Of a stretch of 64,000 nucleotides of DNA, positions 9,153 to 17,666 are shown piece after piece. Both the position numbers and the translations under genes were made by a program. Each line of letters starts with the position of its first letter. Position 1 is the first letter of the stretch. Where the stretch lies: the NCBI GenBank assembly GCA_964591275.1, contig CAZQAE010000010.1:27694-91693 (forward strand). Direction: 5' to 3'. The notes below the pieces were generated by a model. That model was given only the letters and a program-made list of their open reading frames with translations, ran no database searches and was not told where the DNA came from. Source of the DNA: G963674685 sp964591275. Its GTDB lineage: Bacteria; Lernaellota; Lernaellaia; JACKCT01.

Positions 9153-10349
9153 TTAACGCCCAAGAGCGTTATGAATCTTTAGAAAAGCGTTTTTCACGTC
9201 GGCGATATCCCGCTTTGTCATGCCCGGATGAATCGGGATGGAAATTTCGCGGTCATAGAAGCTCTTCGCGCAAGGCGTGTCGGAAGCTTTGAATCCCAGG
9301 CTTTTGTAATATGGGTGCATGTTGACCGGGATGTAATGCACCTGCACGCCTATTCCTTCGGCCTGCAGGGCTTTGAAGAACATTTTCCGTCCTCCCTTGT
9401 AGCGGTGACCGTCAACCAATACCGGATAGAGGTGATACGCCGATTTCACGCCCGGCTTGATAGTGCATGGACGGATGGCGTCGAAGTCGGAAAAAAAGGA
9501 ATCGTAATCGGCGGCGATGTCGCGGCGGCGGCGAAGAAATTCGTCGTATCGTTTCAATTGGGAAAGCCCCAGGGCGCACTGGATGTCGGTCAGGCGATAG
9601 TTGAATCCCAGTTCGCGCATCTCATAAAACCAGGGCCCTTTGGTTTCGCTTAATCGAGGCGACTTGGAAATTCCGTGGCTCCTGAAAGCCTTCATCCGTT
9701 CATAGAGCTTCGCGGAATCCGTTACAACCATGCCGCCTTCGCCGGTAGTGATGGGCTTGACGGGATGAAAGGAAAAGACGGCGAGCTTGCCGAAACGGCC
9801 CGCCGAAGCGCCGTATCCTTCGGCGCCCAGCGCATGGCAGGCGTCTTCCACTATGGGTATCCCATGACGTTTGGCCGTGGCATTGACCTCGTCCATCGCG
9901 CACAGCGCTCCACCGTAATGTACGACGCAAATCGCTTTGGTCTTTTTGGTAATTTCGCGATCTATCCGCGCCGGATCAATCAGGCCGGTTTCCGGTTGAA
10001 CATCGGCAAAAGCAACCGATGCCCCGACGAACAGCGCGGCGTTCGCTGTGGCGGCAAAGGTCATGGGCACAGTCAGAAGCGAATCGCCATTGCCGAGGCC
10101 GAGCGCGTAATAGGAGGCGTGCAGGGCCGCCGTCCCGCTGGAGAAGGCGACGGCAAATCGCCTTTTGACATAGGCTGAAAATGCCTGCTCGAACTCCTCA
10201 ATCCGTGGCCCCTGCGTCAGGAAGTCCGAACGCAAGGCGGCCAGAACGGCTTTTTCATCCTCGCGGTTTATGCATTGGCGACCATAGGATAGCGTGTTGC
10301 TTCGAATTGGTTTTCCGCCGAATACAGCCAACTCTTTTTCATGACCCAA
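9153..10349 (-). CDS. DegT/DnrJ/EryC1 aminotransferase, PseC-like
   Basis: A 398-residue PLP-dependent sugar aminotransferase. SFHPVKPITTGEGG holds the PLP lysine, and VEDACHALGAE carries the cofactor-binding Asp. Family features such as SDFLTQGP near the start and VHYIPVNMHPYY near the end point to PseC, which makes UDP-4-amino-4,6-dideoxy-N-acetyl-altrosamine in pseudaminic acid synthesis. The start is TTG, chosen because a strong AAAGGAGG lies eight bases upstream. No other pse genes are in the window, so pseudaminic acid production is an inference. Pseudaminic acid often decorates flagellin, and a flagellar region lies 18 kb away. Confidence 0.85.
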   Translation of the reverse strand: MGHEKELAVFGGKPIRSNTLSYGRQCINREDEKAVLAALRSDFLTQGPRIEEFEQAFSAYVKRRFAVAFSSGTAALHASYYALGLGNGDSLLTVPMTFAATANAALFVGASVAFADVQPETGLIDPARIDREITKKTKAICVVHYGGALCAMDEVNATAKRHGIPIVEDACHALGAEGYGASAGRFGKLAVFSFHPVKPITTGEGGMVVTDSAKLYERMKAFRSHGISKSPRLSETKGPWFYEMRELGFNYRLTDIQCALGLSQLKRYDEFLRRRRDIAADYDSFFSDFDAIRPCTIKPGVKSAYHLYPVLVDGHRYKGGRKMFFKALQAEGIGVQVHYIPVNMHPYYKSLGFKASDTPCAKSFYDREISIPIHPGMTKRDIADVKNAFLKIHNALGR

Positions 10350-10453
10350 TGGCGTCGCCTCCTTTCACATACAATGATAAATCAAGCGAACAATGGATTC
10401 GCACAAATCGGATTATATTTACCATGAGAACGAGGCGGATGGAAATTAAAGCG

Positions 10454-11182
10454 CTATGGGCTATTTTTCTCTTTCTGTTCTTCCGGCGCTTCCTCAATAA
10501 CATTTTCAAAGATTGCCGATGAGAAATCCGTTGTTTCACGTTCAGCGCCGATGATGGATATTCCGATGCACCTGGCACCGGCGAAATTCGTGCCGTTGAG
10601 CTTTGCGCCGTTGAAGGAGCATAGAGTGAGGTTGGCTTTGCTGAAGTCGGCGCCGGTGAGATCGGCGTTATGAAAATCGCTGCCCGGCAAGTCGGCGCCG
10701 GGAAATGATGCGTCAACAAGCTGGCAGTCGCGCATGCCCATTAATAGCATGGGCGAGTTAACACTTTTCAATCCACTAAGGTCGCATTTTTCCAGACAGG
10801 TCATCTGTAATACGCAATCCTGGAAAGTCAGTATTTTTGCGTTTGTCCTCAAAAAATACGAGGAGACGATATGAGATTTGGAAAAAACGGTTTTCTCCAT
10901 TCCGCAGTCGGCGAACTGGCATGAATTGGTCAAGGTCTGGTCGAAAAGCGCCTCAGAGAATTCGCATTGTTCAAATCGGCATTTGTGCAACTTGAGCCCG
11001 GCGAGCCATGTCTCGCTGAAATCGCAGTTGTGAAACAACACATGATCCGCTTCGAGGTTGGCCAGCGAGTTGTCTTTAAAGGTTACATCCTTCAGATTCA
11101 TGCTGGTGATGGAGCATCCCAGCAGCGGATCTTCGGAATTTAGTCGTTTAAGAAACTCTTTTTTTGGCAGCTTTTGGGCCAT
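10454..11182 (-). CDS. Pentapeptide-repeat protein
   Basis: A 242-residue protein composed of A(D/N)LxX-type pentapeptide repeats (for example ADLPGSDFHNADLTGADFSK) that should fold as a right-handed quadrilateral beta-helix, preceded by a short N-terminal helix. It has no signal peptide. It starts inside the 3' end of the FapA-like gene (35-base overlap) with GAGG just upstream of ATG, so the two are probably co-transcribed. The biochemical role is unknown. Some family members are DNA-mimic gyrase protectors, but nothing here shows that. Confidence 0.8.
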   Translation of the reverse strand: MAQKLPKKEFLKRLNSEDPLLGCSITSMNLKDVTFKDNSLANLEADHVLFHNCDFSETWLAGLKLHKCRFEQCEFSEALFDQTLTNSCQFADCGMEKTVFSKSHIVSSYFLRTNAKILTFQDCVLQMTCLEKCDLSGLKSVNSPMLLMGMRDCQLVDASFPGADLPGSDFHNADLTGADFSKANLTLCSFNGAKLNGTNFAGARCIGISIIGAERETTDFSSAIFENVIEEAPEEQKEKNSP

Positions 11183-12692
11183 TATCCTCGCTTCCCTCGT
11201 CCGCGCGAACAGCTCGGGTGATGACCCCTTCGCTGCCGAGAATGTAGGTGACGGCCTGGACGATTTTGCTGATAATGATCGTCTCGCCGCCGACTTTCAG
11301 TTTTACGCCGGGATGTACGCTTTGCATCGCTGTGACTTTTCCCTGGGATACCCCGATCGTTTTACGAATAGTCTCATGATAATTTTTGACCTTCGGCTCG
11401 ATAGCGTCGCGGATTTTGCTGAAACCGACAATCAGCTTATCAAGAAGCTTTTGTTTTCTATCATCCAAATTGTCTCTTTCGCGCAAACTCTGTAGGAACT
11501 GAACATTTTTCAGGGCCTCGCCAAACTTTTTTTGCATGTCGGCGATCCAAATTTCGTCTTTGGCGATGGCCTTTGTAATCTCGGAGTCCACGCCAACGCC
11601 CACGAAAGTTTTTGTCTCGATTTCCGACCCAATCGCTTGCGCAAAGAACTCTTCGGTGGCGACAGCGCGGCCACCCTGTATGAAGCCACGGTGCGAATTG
11701 TCGCTAGTGAATTTTATGACTTTGCCGGCGGTGAGGTCGCACTCTTTAGTATAATCTTCAATAATAATGTTTTCAGCGGCCGAAAATTTGGCGTTGTGCG
11801 CGAATTTAGCGAAAATACTGCCGTTTTTGGATTCAATTTCACATTCGCCGCTTCCAAAAACTCCTCCGGCGATGATGATGTCCCCGTCTGCGTGGATTTG
11901 AGCGTCGCCAACGCTGCCGGTGATGCGAATCTCAGAATCGGATTCGACGAGGTAGCCGTCGTTGACCAATCCGCTGATGACCACCGATCCTTTGAAGTGG
12001 ATGTTGCCTGTGGAGGCGTCCACATCCTCGACCTCATAAACGTCTTCAATGCGGATTTGATTGTTGCGGAATATGACCTGTCCAGGCATTGTCGAGTGAA
12101 ACAGGAGTCCGGCTTCATCGGCCTTAACGCCTTTTCCGGCTCGAAGGCGGATATCCTTGCCGCGCAGCTGGGGAATGCTTTTTCCGGTGACGATTTTTCC
12201 GGGTTCGCCCTTTGTAGCCGGCGTCTTTTCGATGAGAAGCAAATCGGCATTCACATTGATGATTTTGTCGTGTTCCTTGAGATTGATGCGCTCAAGGTTG
12301 TTCATCGAGCGATCCTGAACCTCGCGATTTTTCGAGTAGTGGAAAAATAACTGAGCGTCGTGACCATCCACGGCGGGCGTGCCTTTGGCGATCTGGACCG
12401 TTTTCATATAGGTGCGCTCAGCGACTATCTTTGCAATAGCATCCTCGTCGATTCCGTGAGAAATCTTTTTGTCGGCCAGAGCCTTTTGGAGTATTTCAAG
12501 AGTGATGTGATCGCCATCGCCGACCGGGGGAAAAATCTGGGCAGTGGCCCGCAATCCGTCATTGGATATTTCAAATACAGCCTCGGTCGGACGTCCGCCT
12601 TGTTCTTCTAAAAAGTCAAGGTTTTCGTCTTCGCTTTCGGTTTCGCCGCCAAGCGTTTTTCCCTCAAGCGAATCAATAGGTTTTTTATCATC
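11148..12692 (-). CDS. FapA/DUF342 domain protein
   Basis: A 514-residue protein of the flagellar assembly protein A (DUF342) family. The N-terminal part (about 30-160) is mixed alpha/beta. The middle (about 165-370) is rich in short beta turns (VVISGLVNDGYLVES, DIIIAGGVFGSG), as expected for the DUF342 beta-helix core. A helical segment near 390-450 is followed by a C-terminal strand region. FapA proteins are linked to polar flagellar assembly or localisation in some bacteria. The chosen ATG at 12692 has GGAA eight bases upstream; the frame is open to a TTG at 12722. Confidence 0.8.
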   Translation of the reverse strand, partial: DDKKPIDSLEGKTLGGETESEDENLDFLEEQGGRPTEAVFEISNDGLRATAQIFPPVGDGDHITLEILQKALADKKISHGIDEDAIAKIVAERTYMKTVQIAKGTPAVDGHDAQLFFHYSKNREVQDRSMNNLERINLKEHDKIINVNADLLLIEKTPATKGEPGKIVTGKSIPQLRGKDIRLRAGKGVKADEAGLLFHSTMPGQVIFRNNQIRIEDVYEVEDVDASTGNIHFKGSVVISGLVNDGYLVESDSEIRITGSVGDAQIHADGDIIIAGGVFGSGECEIESKNGSIFAKFAHNAKFSAAENIIIEDYTKECDLTAGKVIKFTSDNSHRGFIQGGRAVATEEFFAQAIGSEIETKTFVGVGVDSEITKAIAKDEIWIADMQKKFGEALKNVQFLQSLRERDNLDDRKQKLLDKLIVGFSKIRDAIEPKVKNYHETIRKTIGVSQGKVTAMQSVHPGVKLKVGGETIIISKIVQAVTYILGSEGVITRAVRADEGSEDNGPKAAKKRVS

Positions 12693-12869
12693 CATGGATT
12701 TGGTTCCGAAGTTGCTCACCAATAGAGTATATCGGTTATCATCGTAGCCAAGTTTAGCGTTATTTGTCTAGCTATTGGTTTCTCGGACAACAATAATTAT
12801 CTGACATTACCGCCGTTTTGGCTTCTTTCCAACATTCAAGAGATCGAGAGCTTGGTCAGCGCAATCTGA

Positions 12870-13859
12870 TTATTTTTTCAGGAGCCTTCGGCCAGGGTTT
12901 TTTTTCAAATCGGCGATGTCGGCATCGACCATCATCTCGACGAGTTCCGAAAAGGTGATCGTCGGCTTCCAGCCAAGGGTTTCCCGAATCCTGGTTGAAT
13001 CGCCGACGAGATAATCCGGATCGGAAGGCCGTATGAGGGATGAATCGATTTGAACGTGATCTTCCCAATTGAGGCCTGCTCTCTCGAAGGCGATTTGGAG
13101 AAGTTCCTGCACCGAATGGGATTCACCTGTCGCAACGACGAAATCATTCGGTTCATCCGCCTGTAGCATCATCCACATGGCGCGGACGTAATCCCCCGCG
13201 AAACCCCAGTCGCGTTTGGCTTGAATGTTGCCAAGGAATAGTTCTTTTTCCAGACCCAATTTGATTTTGGCAACGCCGAGAGTTATCTTGCGCGTCACAA
13301 ACTCCGGCGACCTGCGCGGGGATTCATGGTTGAATAATATTCCGGACGCGCAGTGGATATTGAAGGATTCCCTGTAATTTTTGGTCATGAAAAAGGCGTA
13401 CAGTTTGGCGACGCCATACGGGGATCGGGGATTAAAAGGCGTTGTTTCCTTTTGGGGAATTTCCTGAACCCGACCGAATACTTCCGCGCTGGAGGCGTTG
13501 AAAACGCGCATTTTCGGATTGATTTTTCGCACCGACTCCAGCAGGCGGGTTGTACCCAGCCCCATCAGATCGGCGGCGTGCACCGGCTGGTCCCAAGCGG
13601 CTTTAATAAGACTCCTTGCGGCCAGATTGTATATTTCATCCGGTTCCGACTCAGTGATGGCCTTATCAATGGATTCGGCGTCGCCCATATCGGCGTAAAG
13701 CACTTTGATTCTGGCCTGGATATTCTTGATTCTCCCAAATCTCTCAATTTTCGGGTTGTGGTCGGCTCCGTAAACTTCGTAGCCTTTGCCCAGGAGAAGT
13801 TCGGCAAGATAGGACCCATCCTGGCCCAAAATGCCCGTGATAAGCGCTCTTGGCGGCAT
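12870..13859 (-). CDS. gmd: GDP-mannose 4,6-dehydratase
   Basis: A 329-residue extended short-chain dehydrogenase. The nucleotide-binding motif reads TGILGQDGSYLAELLL, close to the TGITGQDG of GDP-mannose dehydratases. SPYGVAKLYAFFMTKNYRE holds the catalytic Tyr and Lys, and ILFNHESPRRSPEFVTRKI is a hallmark of this enzyme. It converts GDP-mannose to GDP-4-keto-6-deoxymannose, the precursor of GDP-fucose or GDP-rhamnose. The length is slightly shorter than E. coli Gmd. It lies downstream of uppP with a six-base gap. Confidence 0.9.
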   Translation of the reverse strand: MPPRALITGILGQDGSYLAELLLGKGYEVYGADHNPKIERFGRIKNIQARIKVLYADMGDAESIDKAITESEPDEIYNLAARSLIKAAWDQPVHAADLMGLGTTRLLESVRKINPKMRVFNASSAEVFGRVQEIPQKETTPFNPRSPYGVAKLYAFFMTKNYRESFNIHCASGILFNHESPRRSPEFVTRKITLGVAKIKLGLEKELFLGNIQAKRDWGFAGDYVRAMWMMLQADEPNDFVVATGESHSVQELLQIAFERAGLNWEDHVQIDSSLIRPSDPDYLVGDSTRIRETLGWKPTITFSELVEMMVDADIADLKKNPGRRLLKK

Positions 13860-13865
13860 GGATCG

Positions 13866-14699
13866 TCAACTCCCCGCAGTTAGGCTGAAAATGATGGTGA
13901 AAGCGCCGATAGTCAGGCAATAAAAACCGAATAAATGAAAACGGCGTTTTTCCAACAAATTAAAAAGCAGTTTGAGTGCGTAATATCCGGAAAGGGCCGC
14001 GGTCGCGAAACCGATGAGCAGTCCGGCAAGCGCTCCTTGCGAAATCGAATCGACTTTCAGAAATTGAAGTACGACGGCGCCCACGATGGCGGGTATGGAA
14101 ATGAGAAAGCTCAGGCGGGCCGCTTGCGTTACATCCAGGCCGGAAAACAGACCCGTCGCGATAGTGATTCCCGACCGGCTGATGCCGGGTATGATCGCAA
14201 TGGATTGAGCCAGACCCATGACAAATCCGTTGGTTGCGGTGATGGGATGCGTCGTTCTGTCCTTTTGGCGGATGACCGCGTAGGTGGCTAAAAGAAGGAG
14301 TCCCGTGAAAAACAGTGAGACGCCTACCGCTAATAAATTGCCGAAAAGCGATTCAAAAAAGTCTTCAAAGCTCAGGCCGATGATCGCCGTGGGAATCGAT
14401 GCGATGACCATCAAAACAAACCACCGAATTCCCGGATCGTTTTCATAAAGGGTTTTAAAACTTCCGGGCGCCTGGGCGAGTTTTCTGAGTCCGGCGATGA
14501 TTTCCATGATTTGAGGACGCAGAAAAACAACGGCCGCGCAAAGCGTGCCCAGGTGAAGCACCGTGTCGAGAAGAAGCTCGGGATCCTTCATTCCCAACAG
14601 GTTTTGCCCGATGACCAGATGGCCGGAACTGCTGACGGGCAAAAACTCCGTTAGACCCTGCACGATTCCCAAAATGAATGCATGGAGCGCGCTTTCCAT
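13866..14699 (-). CDS. uppP: Undecaprenyl-diphosphatase UppP/BacA
   Basis: A 277-residue polytopic membrane protein. The N-terminal GIVQGLTEFLPVSSSGHL and the later GISRSG motif are the two conserved active-site blocks of the BacA/UppP family, which recycles undecaprenyl pyrophosphate to the monophosphate for peptidoglycan and O-antigen synthesis. About eight hydrophobic segments are visible and the length is normal for the family. Its position next to sugar-nucleotide and glycosyltransferase genes fits a role in surface-glycan export. Confidence 0.93.
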   Translation of the reverse strand: MESALHAFILGIVQGLTEFLPVSSSGHLVIGQNLLGMKDPELLLDTVLHLGTLCAAVVFLRPQIMEIIAGLRKLAQAPGSFKTLYENDPGIRWFVLMVIASIPTAIIGLSFEDFFESLFGNLLAVGVSLFFTGLLLLATYAVIRQKDRTTHPITATNGFVMGLAQSIAIIPGISRSGITIATGLFSGLDVTQAARLSFLISIPAIVGAVVLQFLKVDSISQGALAGLLIGFATAALSGYYALKLLFNLLEKRRFHLFGFYCLTIGAFTIIFSLTAGS

Positions 14700-15084
14700 A
14701 AAGCCATACCTCGGGCGGATTCAAATTCCACAAAAACCGCCTTCTTATAAGCGAAGGGGCGCAGGTGTTCAAGATCAAGGTTTTTCTACGCGGATAGAGA
14801 CACATCGAATGGCAATTGACAAGGCACGGTGTGAGTCGATAGCCTGTTGCCGGTTATTTTTATAACTGATCGTTGCCGCTCACGGGTGGAATATTTTCAA
14901 CAGAAGGCTTTTCGACCAATAGCGGAACATCCGGTTGAGTACGACAGCGCAAATGCCCGCAAGGCGCTTTTGGGGCGGGGTTTTCATTGTCCGGATTTTC
15001 GCGAGTATTTGTCGATGATCGTTGACTATGTCAATAATCACTTCGGCGCTGGGCACAAAGCCATATATTAGGACAGAGGATAAT
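14700..15084. other. Intergenic region, no gene recognised
   Basis: About 385 bases between divergent uppP and the SEC-C protein gene. Short open frames occur on both strands but show no recognisable motif or convincing ribosome binding site. No hairpin or repeat stands out. Confidence 0.45.
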
Positions 15085-15291
15085 ATGGGAAAGAAAAAAA
15101 CTGTGAGAATCTCCCCGAAGATGTCGATGCGCAAAAGTGTTGTGACCGGTCCCCGATCCGTCATGCAGATTGGCCGCAACGATCCATGTCCCTGCGGCAG
15201 CGGCGAAAAGTACAAACTCTGCTGTTTAAAAAAGGGAGACGTGTTTTTGAGAAAAATGGCGGCTAAACAGGAAAAGCTGGAAAGCAAGTAA
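15085..15291 (+). CDS. Small SEC-C motif protein
   Basis: A 68-residue basic protein with GRNDPCPCGSGEKYKLCC, the SEC-C zinc-binding motif (CxC...CC) found at the C-terminus of SecA and in many small proteins. The remainder is Lys/Arg-rich. ATG 15085 is preceded by AGAGGAT; an upstream in-frame ATG at 15022 has no comparable signal. The function beyond zinc binding and possible nucleic-acid or ribosome contact is unknown. Confidence 0.75.
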   Translation: MGKKKTVRISPKMSMRKSVVTGPRSVMQIGRNDPCPCGSGEKYKLCCLKKGDVFLRKMAAKQEKLESK

Positions 15292-15419
15292 CGCAAAACT
15301 GCTGAGATAGCCGCGAAAAAAGAAGCGAAGTAAAAGGCTTAAAGAGGCCGCAACATTGCCGATTAATTTTCTATGCAAGGTTTCATGCCAATATTGCAGA
15401 CTCCCAGGTTTGTCCCATC

Positions 15420-16091
15420 GTGACGAAGCGATCCGAAGATAAAAATCTGGCGCGCCGGATTGCCGGAATAGCTTTGTGGCTCCTTTTCGGACTGGGCCAA
15501 TTGGCTTGGATCATCCGCGTCGCCGTGGCCTCCGATTACTATGAACCGGGTGTTCTCGCATTGGGGGCCGCATCGTTTTTTTGCCTGTTGGCCGCGCAGT
15601 GGCGCATCAGCGTGACGCTCCGAGTGATCGTTTGCGCTTGCCTACTAGCATTTATTGTGGTGGCCGGGATGGGATTGGAAAACCTTGGGCGCTATCGGCA
15701 GCGAAGGGGAACGGTTATCGCCCACGCCATGCTGGTTCATATTGGTGATTCGTTAAAGCACCTGTCGGAAGCGGCGGGTGATGTCCCGGACTGCGCTTTC
15801 CCCTGCATGAGCGAATCGTTGATAAAGTCTGGCGAGTTCAAAGGGTTTAAACTTCATTACGCCGACGGTTCCGAAGCCGTGGGGTTCACCGAGATCCCAA
15901 ACAGGGACCCCTGGAACTGTCGATGGTATTACAAAAAAATTGGGCGCGTGGCCTTTGTTTTGCGATCTTCGGGTCCCGACAGGCGATTCAATACTGTCGA
16001 TGATATCACGGTCGTTTCGGCGATTTCCGAAAGCAATCCTATCAAACCCCTGCCTCGTTGGGATGGGTGGTTTGCAAAGCAGCGCGAGTAG
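15420..16091 (+). CDS. Membrane protein with pseudopilin-like C-terminal tail
   Basis: A 223-residue protein starting with GTG. Three hydrophobic segments lie within residues 12-85. The soluble remainder ends with DPWNCRWYYKK and SSGPDRRFNTVDDIT. That DPW...SxGPDxxFxTxDDI pattern is like the calcium-binding loop at the C-terminus of GspG-type pseudopilins, although the N-terminal pilin signal is absent. It may be a stand-alone periplasmic version of that fold. No partner genes for type II secretion are adjacent. The function is unknown. Confidence 0.6.
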   Translation: MTKRSEDKNLARRIAGIALWLLFGLGQLAWIIRVAVASDYYEPGVLALGAASFFCLLAAQWRISVTLRVIVCACLLAFIVVAGMGLENLGRYRQRRGTVIAHAMLVHIGDSLKHLSEAAGDVPDCAFPCMSESLIKSGEFKGFKLHYADGSEAVGFTEIPNRDPWNCRWYYKKIGRVAFVLRSSGPDRRFNTVDDITVVSAISESNPIKPLPRWDGWFAKQRE

Positions 16092-16139
16092 CTATTGCTA
16101 AATATGTTTCTTTTCCCAGACAGGGTTTAGGGTTACACA

Positions 16140-16255
16140 AATGAGGAATTACGAATACGGAATTGCGAATGCGGAATACGGAATTGCAAATTCGATTGAG
16201 CAATGAGCGAAAGCACGATGTCGACAACTTTTCATCCGTACTTCATACTTCATTC
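16140..16255. repeat. Degenerate tandem low-complexity repeat
   Basis: The stretch consists of imperfect copies of GAATTACG / GAATACGGAATTGC, followed near 16231 by a TACTTCATACTTCAT block. The latter resembles the arms of the inverted repeat between fliG and fliH at 31.4-31.5 kb. No coding role is evident. Confidence 0.55.
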
Positions 16256-16359
16256 GCCCCAGACCCTTGGCCTTGGAAATTTCAAACATCTTTGGCTGGC
16301 GTTCAGGTGAGCTGGATTCGATTGACCGGTCAAAAACTCGCCACTAAGATCATGACGCC

Positions 16360-17490
16360 ATGAAGAAAACGATTATCATCATCGTCGTGCTTGTCCTTGC
16401 GGCTCCCGCCTTTGCCGAGAGCTTGCTCAAGCAATACAGCGACGCGGTGAAGCTGTCCAGGCAGGGCCAAAGTGAGCAGGCCGTCTCTTTTCTCAAAAGC
16501 CTTTATCGCGATCATCCCGAAGACAAGCTGGCCGATGACATTCTCTTTCAGATTGGCCGGATTTACGAAAAACGTCTGGGCGCCTACGGCGAATCGATCG
16601 AGTATTACCGCAAACTGATCGAAGAGTTTCCCCGCTCCAAGCATGCCAGACGGGCGGAAAAAGCCATTGAGAGGCTTCAGAAAGGCCGGCAACAGGGGGA
16701 CGAGGTTTTTCAGGAATATAACGACATTCTGCTGAATTATCGGGAGATTGGCGGCGAGCAGGCGCTCGAACGTATGGAAAAGTTGATCGAATACAAACCC
16801 GATTTTGTCTATGCCGAAAAAGTTTATCTGTTCATTGCTCAGGAAAGATTGCGCGGTAGGAACTTTGCCGGAGTTGTGGCGGCTTACGAACAGATGTTAA
16901 AGCGTTTCCCTTCGGGGAGAAACAAGGTCATCGCCTTGGGCGGGATGGGCGAAGCGCTCATTGAGGCACGGGATTTCTCCGGCGCGAAAAAGGCTTATCG
17001 CCGCCTGATGGACAATGGCGAGAAAAACGAGTCCGCCATGGGCGCAGGGCGCGAGGGTATCAAGCGCGTCAACACTTTCCTCGTCCTGCGATATTTATTC
17101 TTTTTCAGCATTGCCCTCATCATCGCTTTTCTGATCTTCATGGCCGCCGTCATACCGTGGAAAAAAATAAACAAAAAAATGGTTTTTGGCATCTGGCCCG
17201 AAGTTTCGGTTCTGACGCTTGGCCTCTTTGGAATATTAATTGCCCTGCGTGATCGGGGTGATATTTTCACGACCAGTATTTTCTGGCTGTGGCCCTCGGC
17301 GATAATTGTTGCATTGTGTAACAACCTTTACATACAAAGCCGGACGATGAGTAAATACTCGGCGCTGGTCGGTGTTGGCGCGGTGATTTGCGTGTCGCTC
17401 GCTGCGGCTTATGCGATTTATTATTCAACCGACTTGGCGAACCTTTTATGGGATGCGCTGATTTACGAAATGGAGCTCAGATGGCGATGA
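16360..17490 (+). CDS. TPR protein with C-terminal membrane domain, first gene of candidate RiPP operon
   Basis: A 376-residue protein with a hydrophobic signal sequence (residues 1-18, ending PAFAES), TPR-type helical repeats at about 20-240, and roughly four membrane segments from about 247 to 368. The repeat domain should face the periplasm. Its stop codon overlaps the ATG of the small peptide gene (ATGA at 17487-17490), and that gene overlaps the radical SAM gene in the same way. It is therefore likely to serve the same process, for example as a docking or export component; that role is inference. Confidence 0.75.
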   Translation: MKKTIIIIVVLVLAAPAFAESLLKQYSDAVKLSRQGQSEQAVSFLKSLYRDHPEDKLADDILFQIGRIYEKRLGAYGESIEYYRKLIEEFPRSKHARRAEKAIERLQKGRQQGDEVFQEYNDILLNYREIGGEQALERMEKLIEYKPDFVYAEKVYLFIAQERLRGRNFAGVVAAYEQMLKRFPSGRNKVIALGGMGEALIEARDFSGAKKAYRRLMDNGEKNESAMGAGREGIKRVNTFLVLRYLFFFSIALIIAFLIFMAAVIPWKKINKKMVFGIWPEVSVLTLGLFGILIALRDRGDIFTTSIFWLWPSAIIVALCNNLYIQSRTMSKYSALVGVGAVICVSLAAAYAIYYSTDLANLLWDALIYEMELRWR

Positions 17491-17666
17491 GAAAAAAAAG
17501 CAGGGGGCGCATCTTGTCGATTCGATTCGGTTACAATCCCAACAGTTCTAGCCTTGGCGCCGCGCTCCAAGTCCTGACCTGGGGCGCACCTTTTTGCGCC
17601 GTGGCGACCATCGGCGTTGCGGCGGCAATCCGCTTTTTTCGACGTTGGAAGAAGTTGGGAAGATGA
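17487..17666 (+). CDS. 59-residue peptide, candidate radical-SAM RiPP precursor
   Basis: A short basic peptide with three parts: an Arg/Lys-rich N-terminus (1-13), a polar motif GYNPNSSSLG at 15-24, and a hydrophobic helix (about 34-51, GAPFCAVATIGVAAAIRFF) capped by basic residues. The start overlaps the stop of the TPR gene (ATGA) and its stop overlaps the start of the radical SAM gene (ATGA at 17663-17666). GGAG at 17472 serves ATG 17481 or 17487. Position, size and coupling suggest a ribosomal peptide modified by the neighbouring enzyme. It could instead be a small membrane subunit. I do not recognise a named family. Confidence 0.65.
   Translation: MRKKSRGRILSIRFGYNPNSSSLGAALQVLTWGAPFCAVATIGVAAAIRFFRRWKKLGR

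Noticed and set aside
14847..15071. 74-codon plus-strand frame between uppP and the SEC-C gene
   Set aside because: No start signal or recognisable motif; probably a chance frame.
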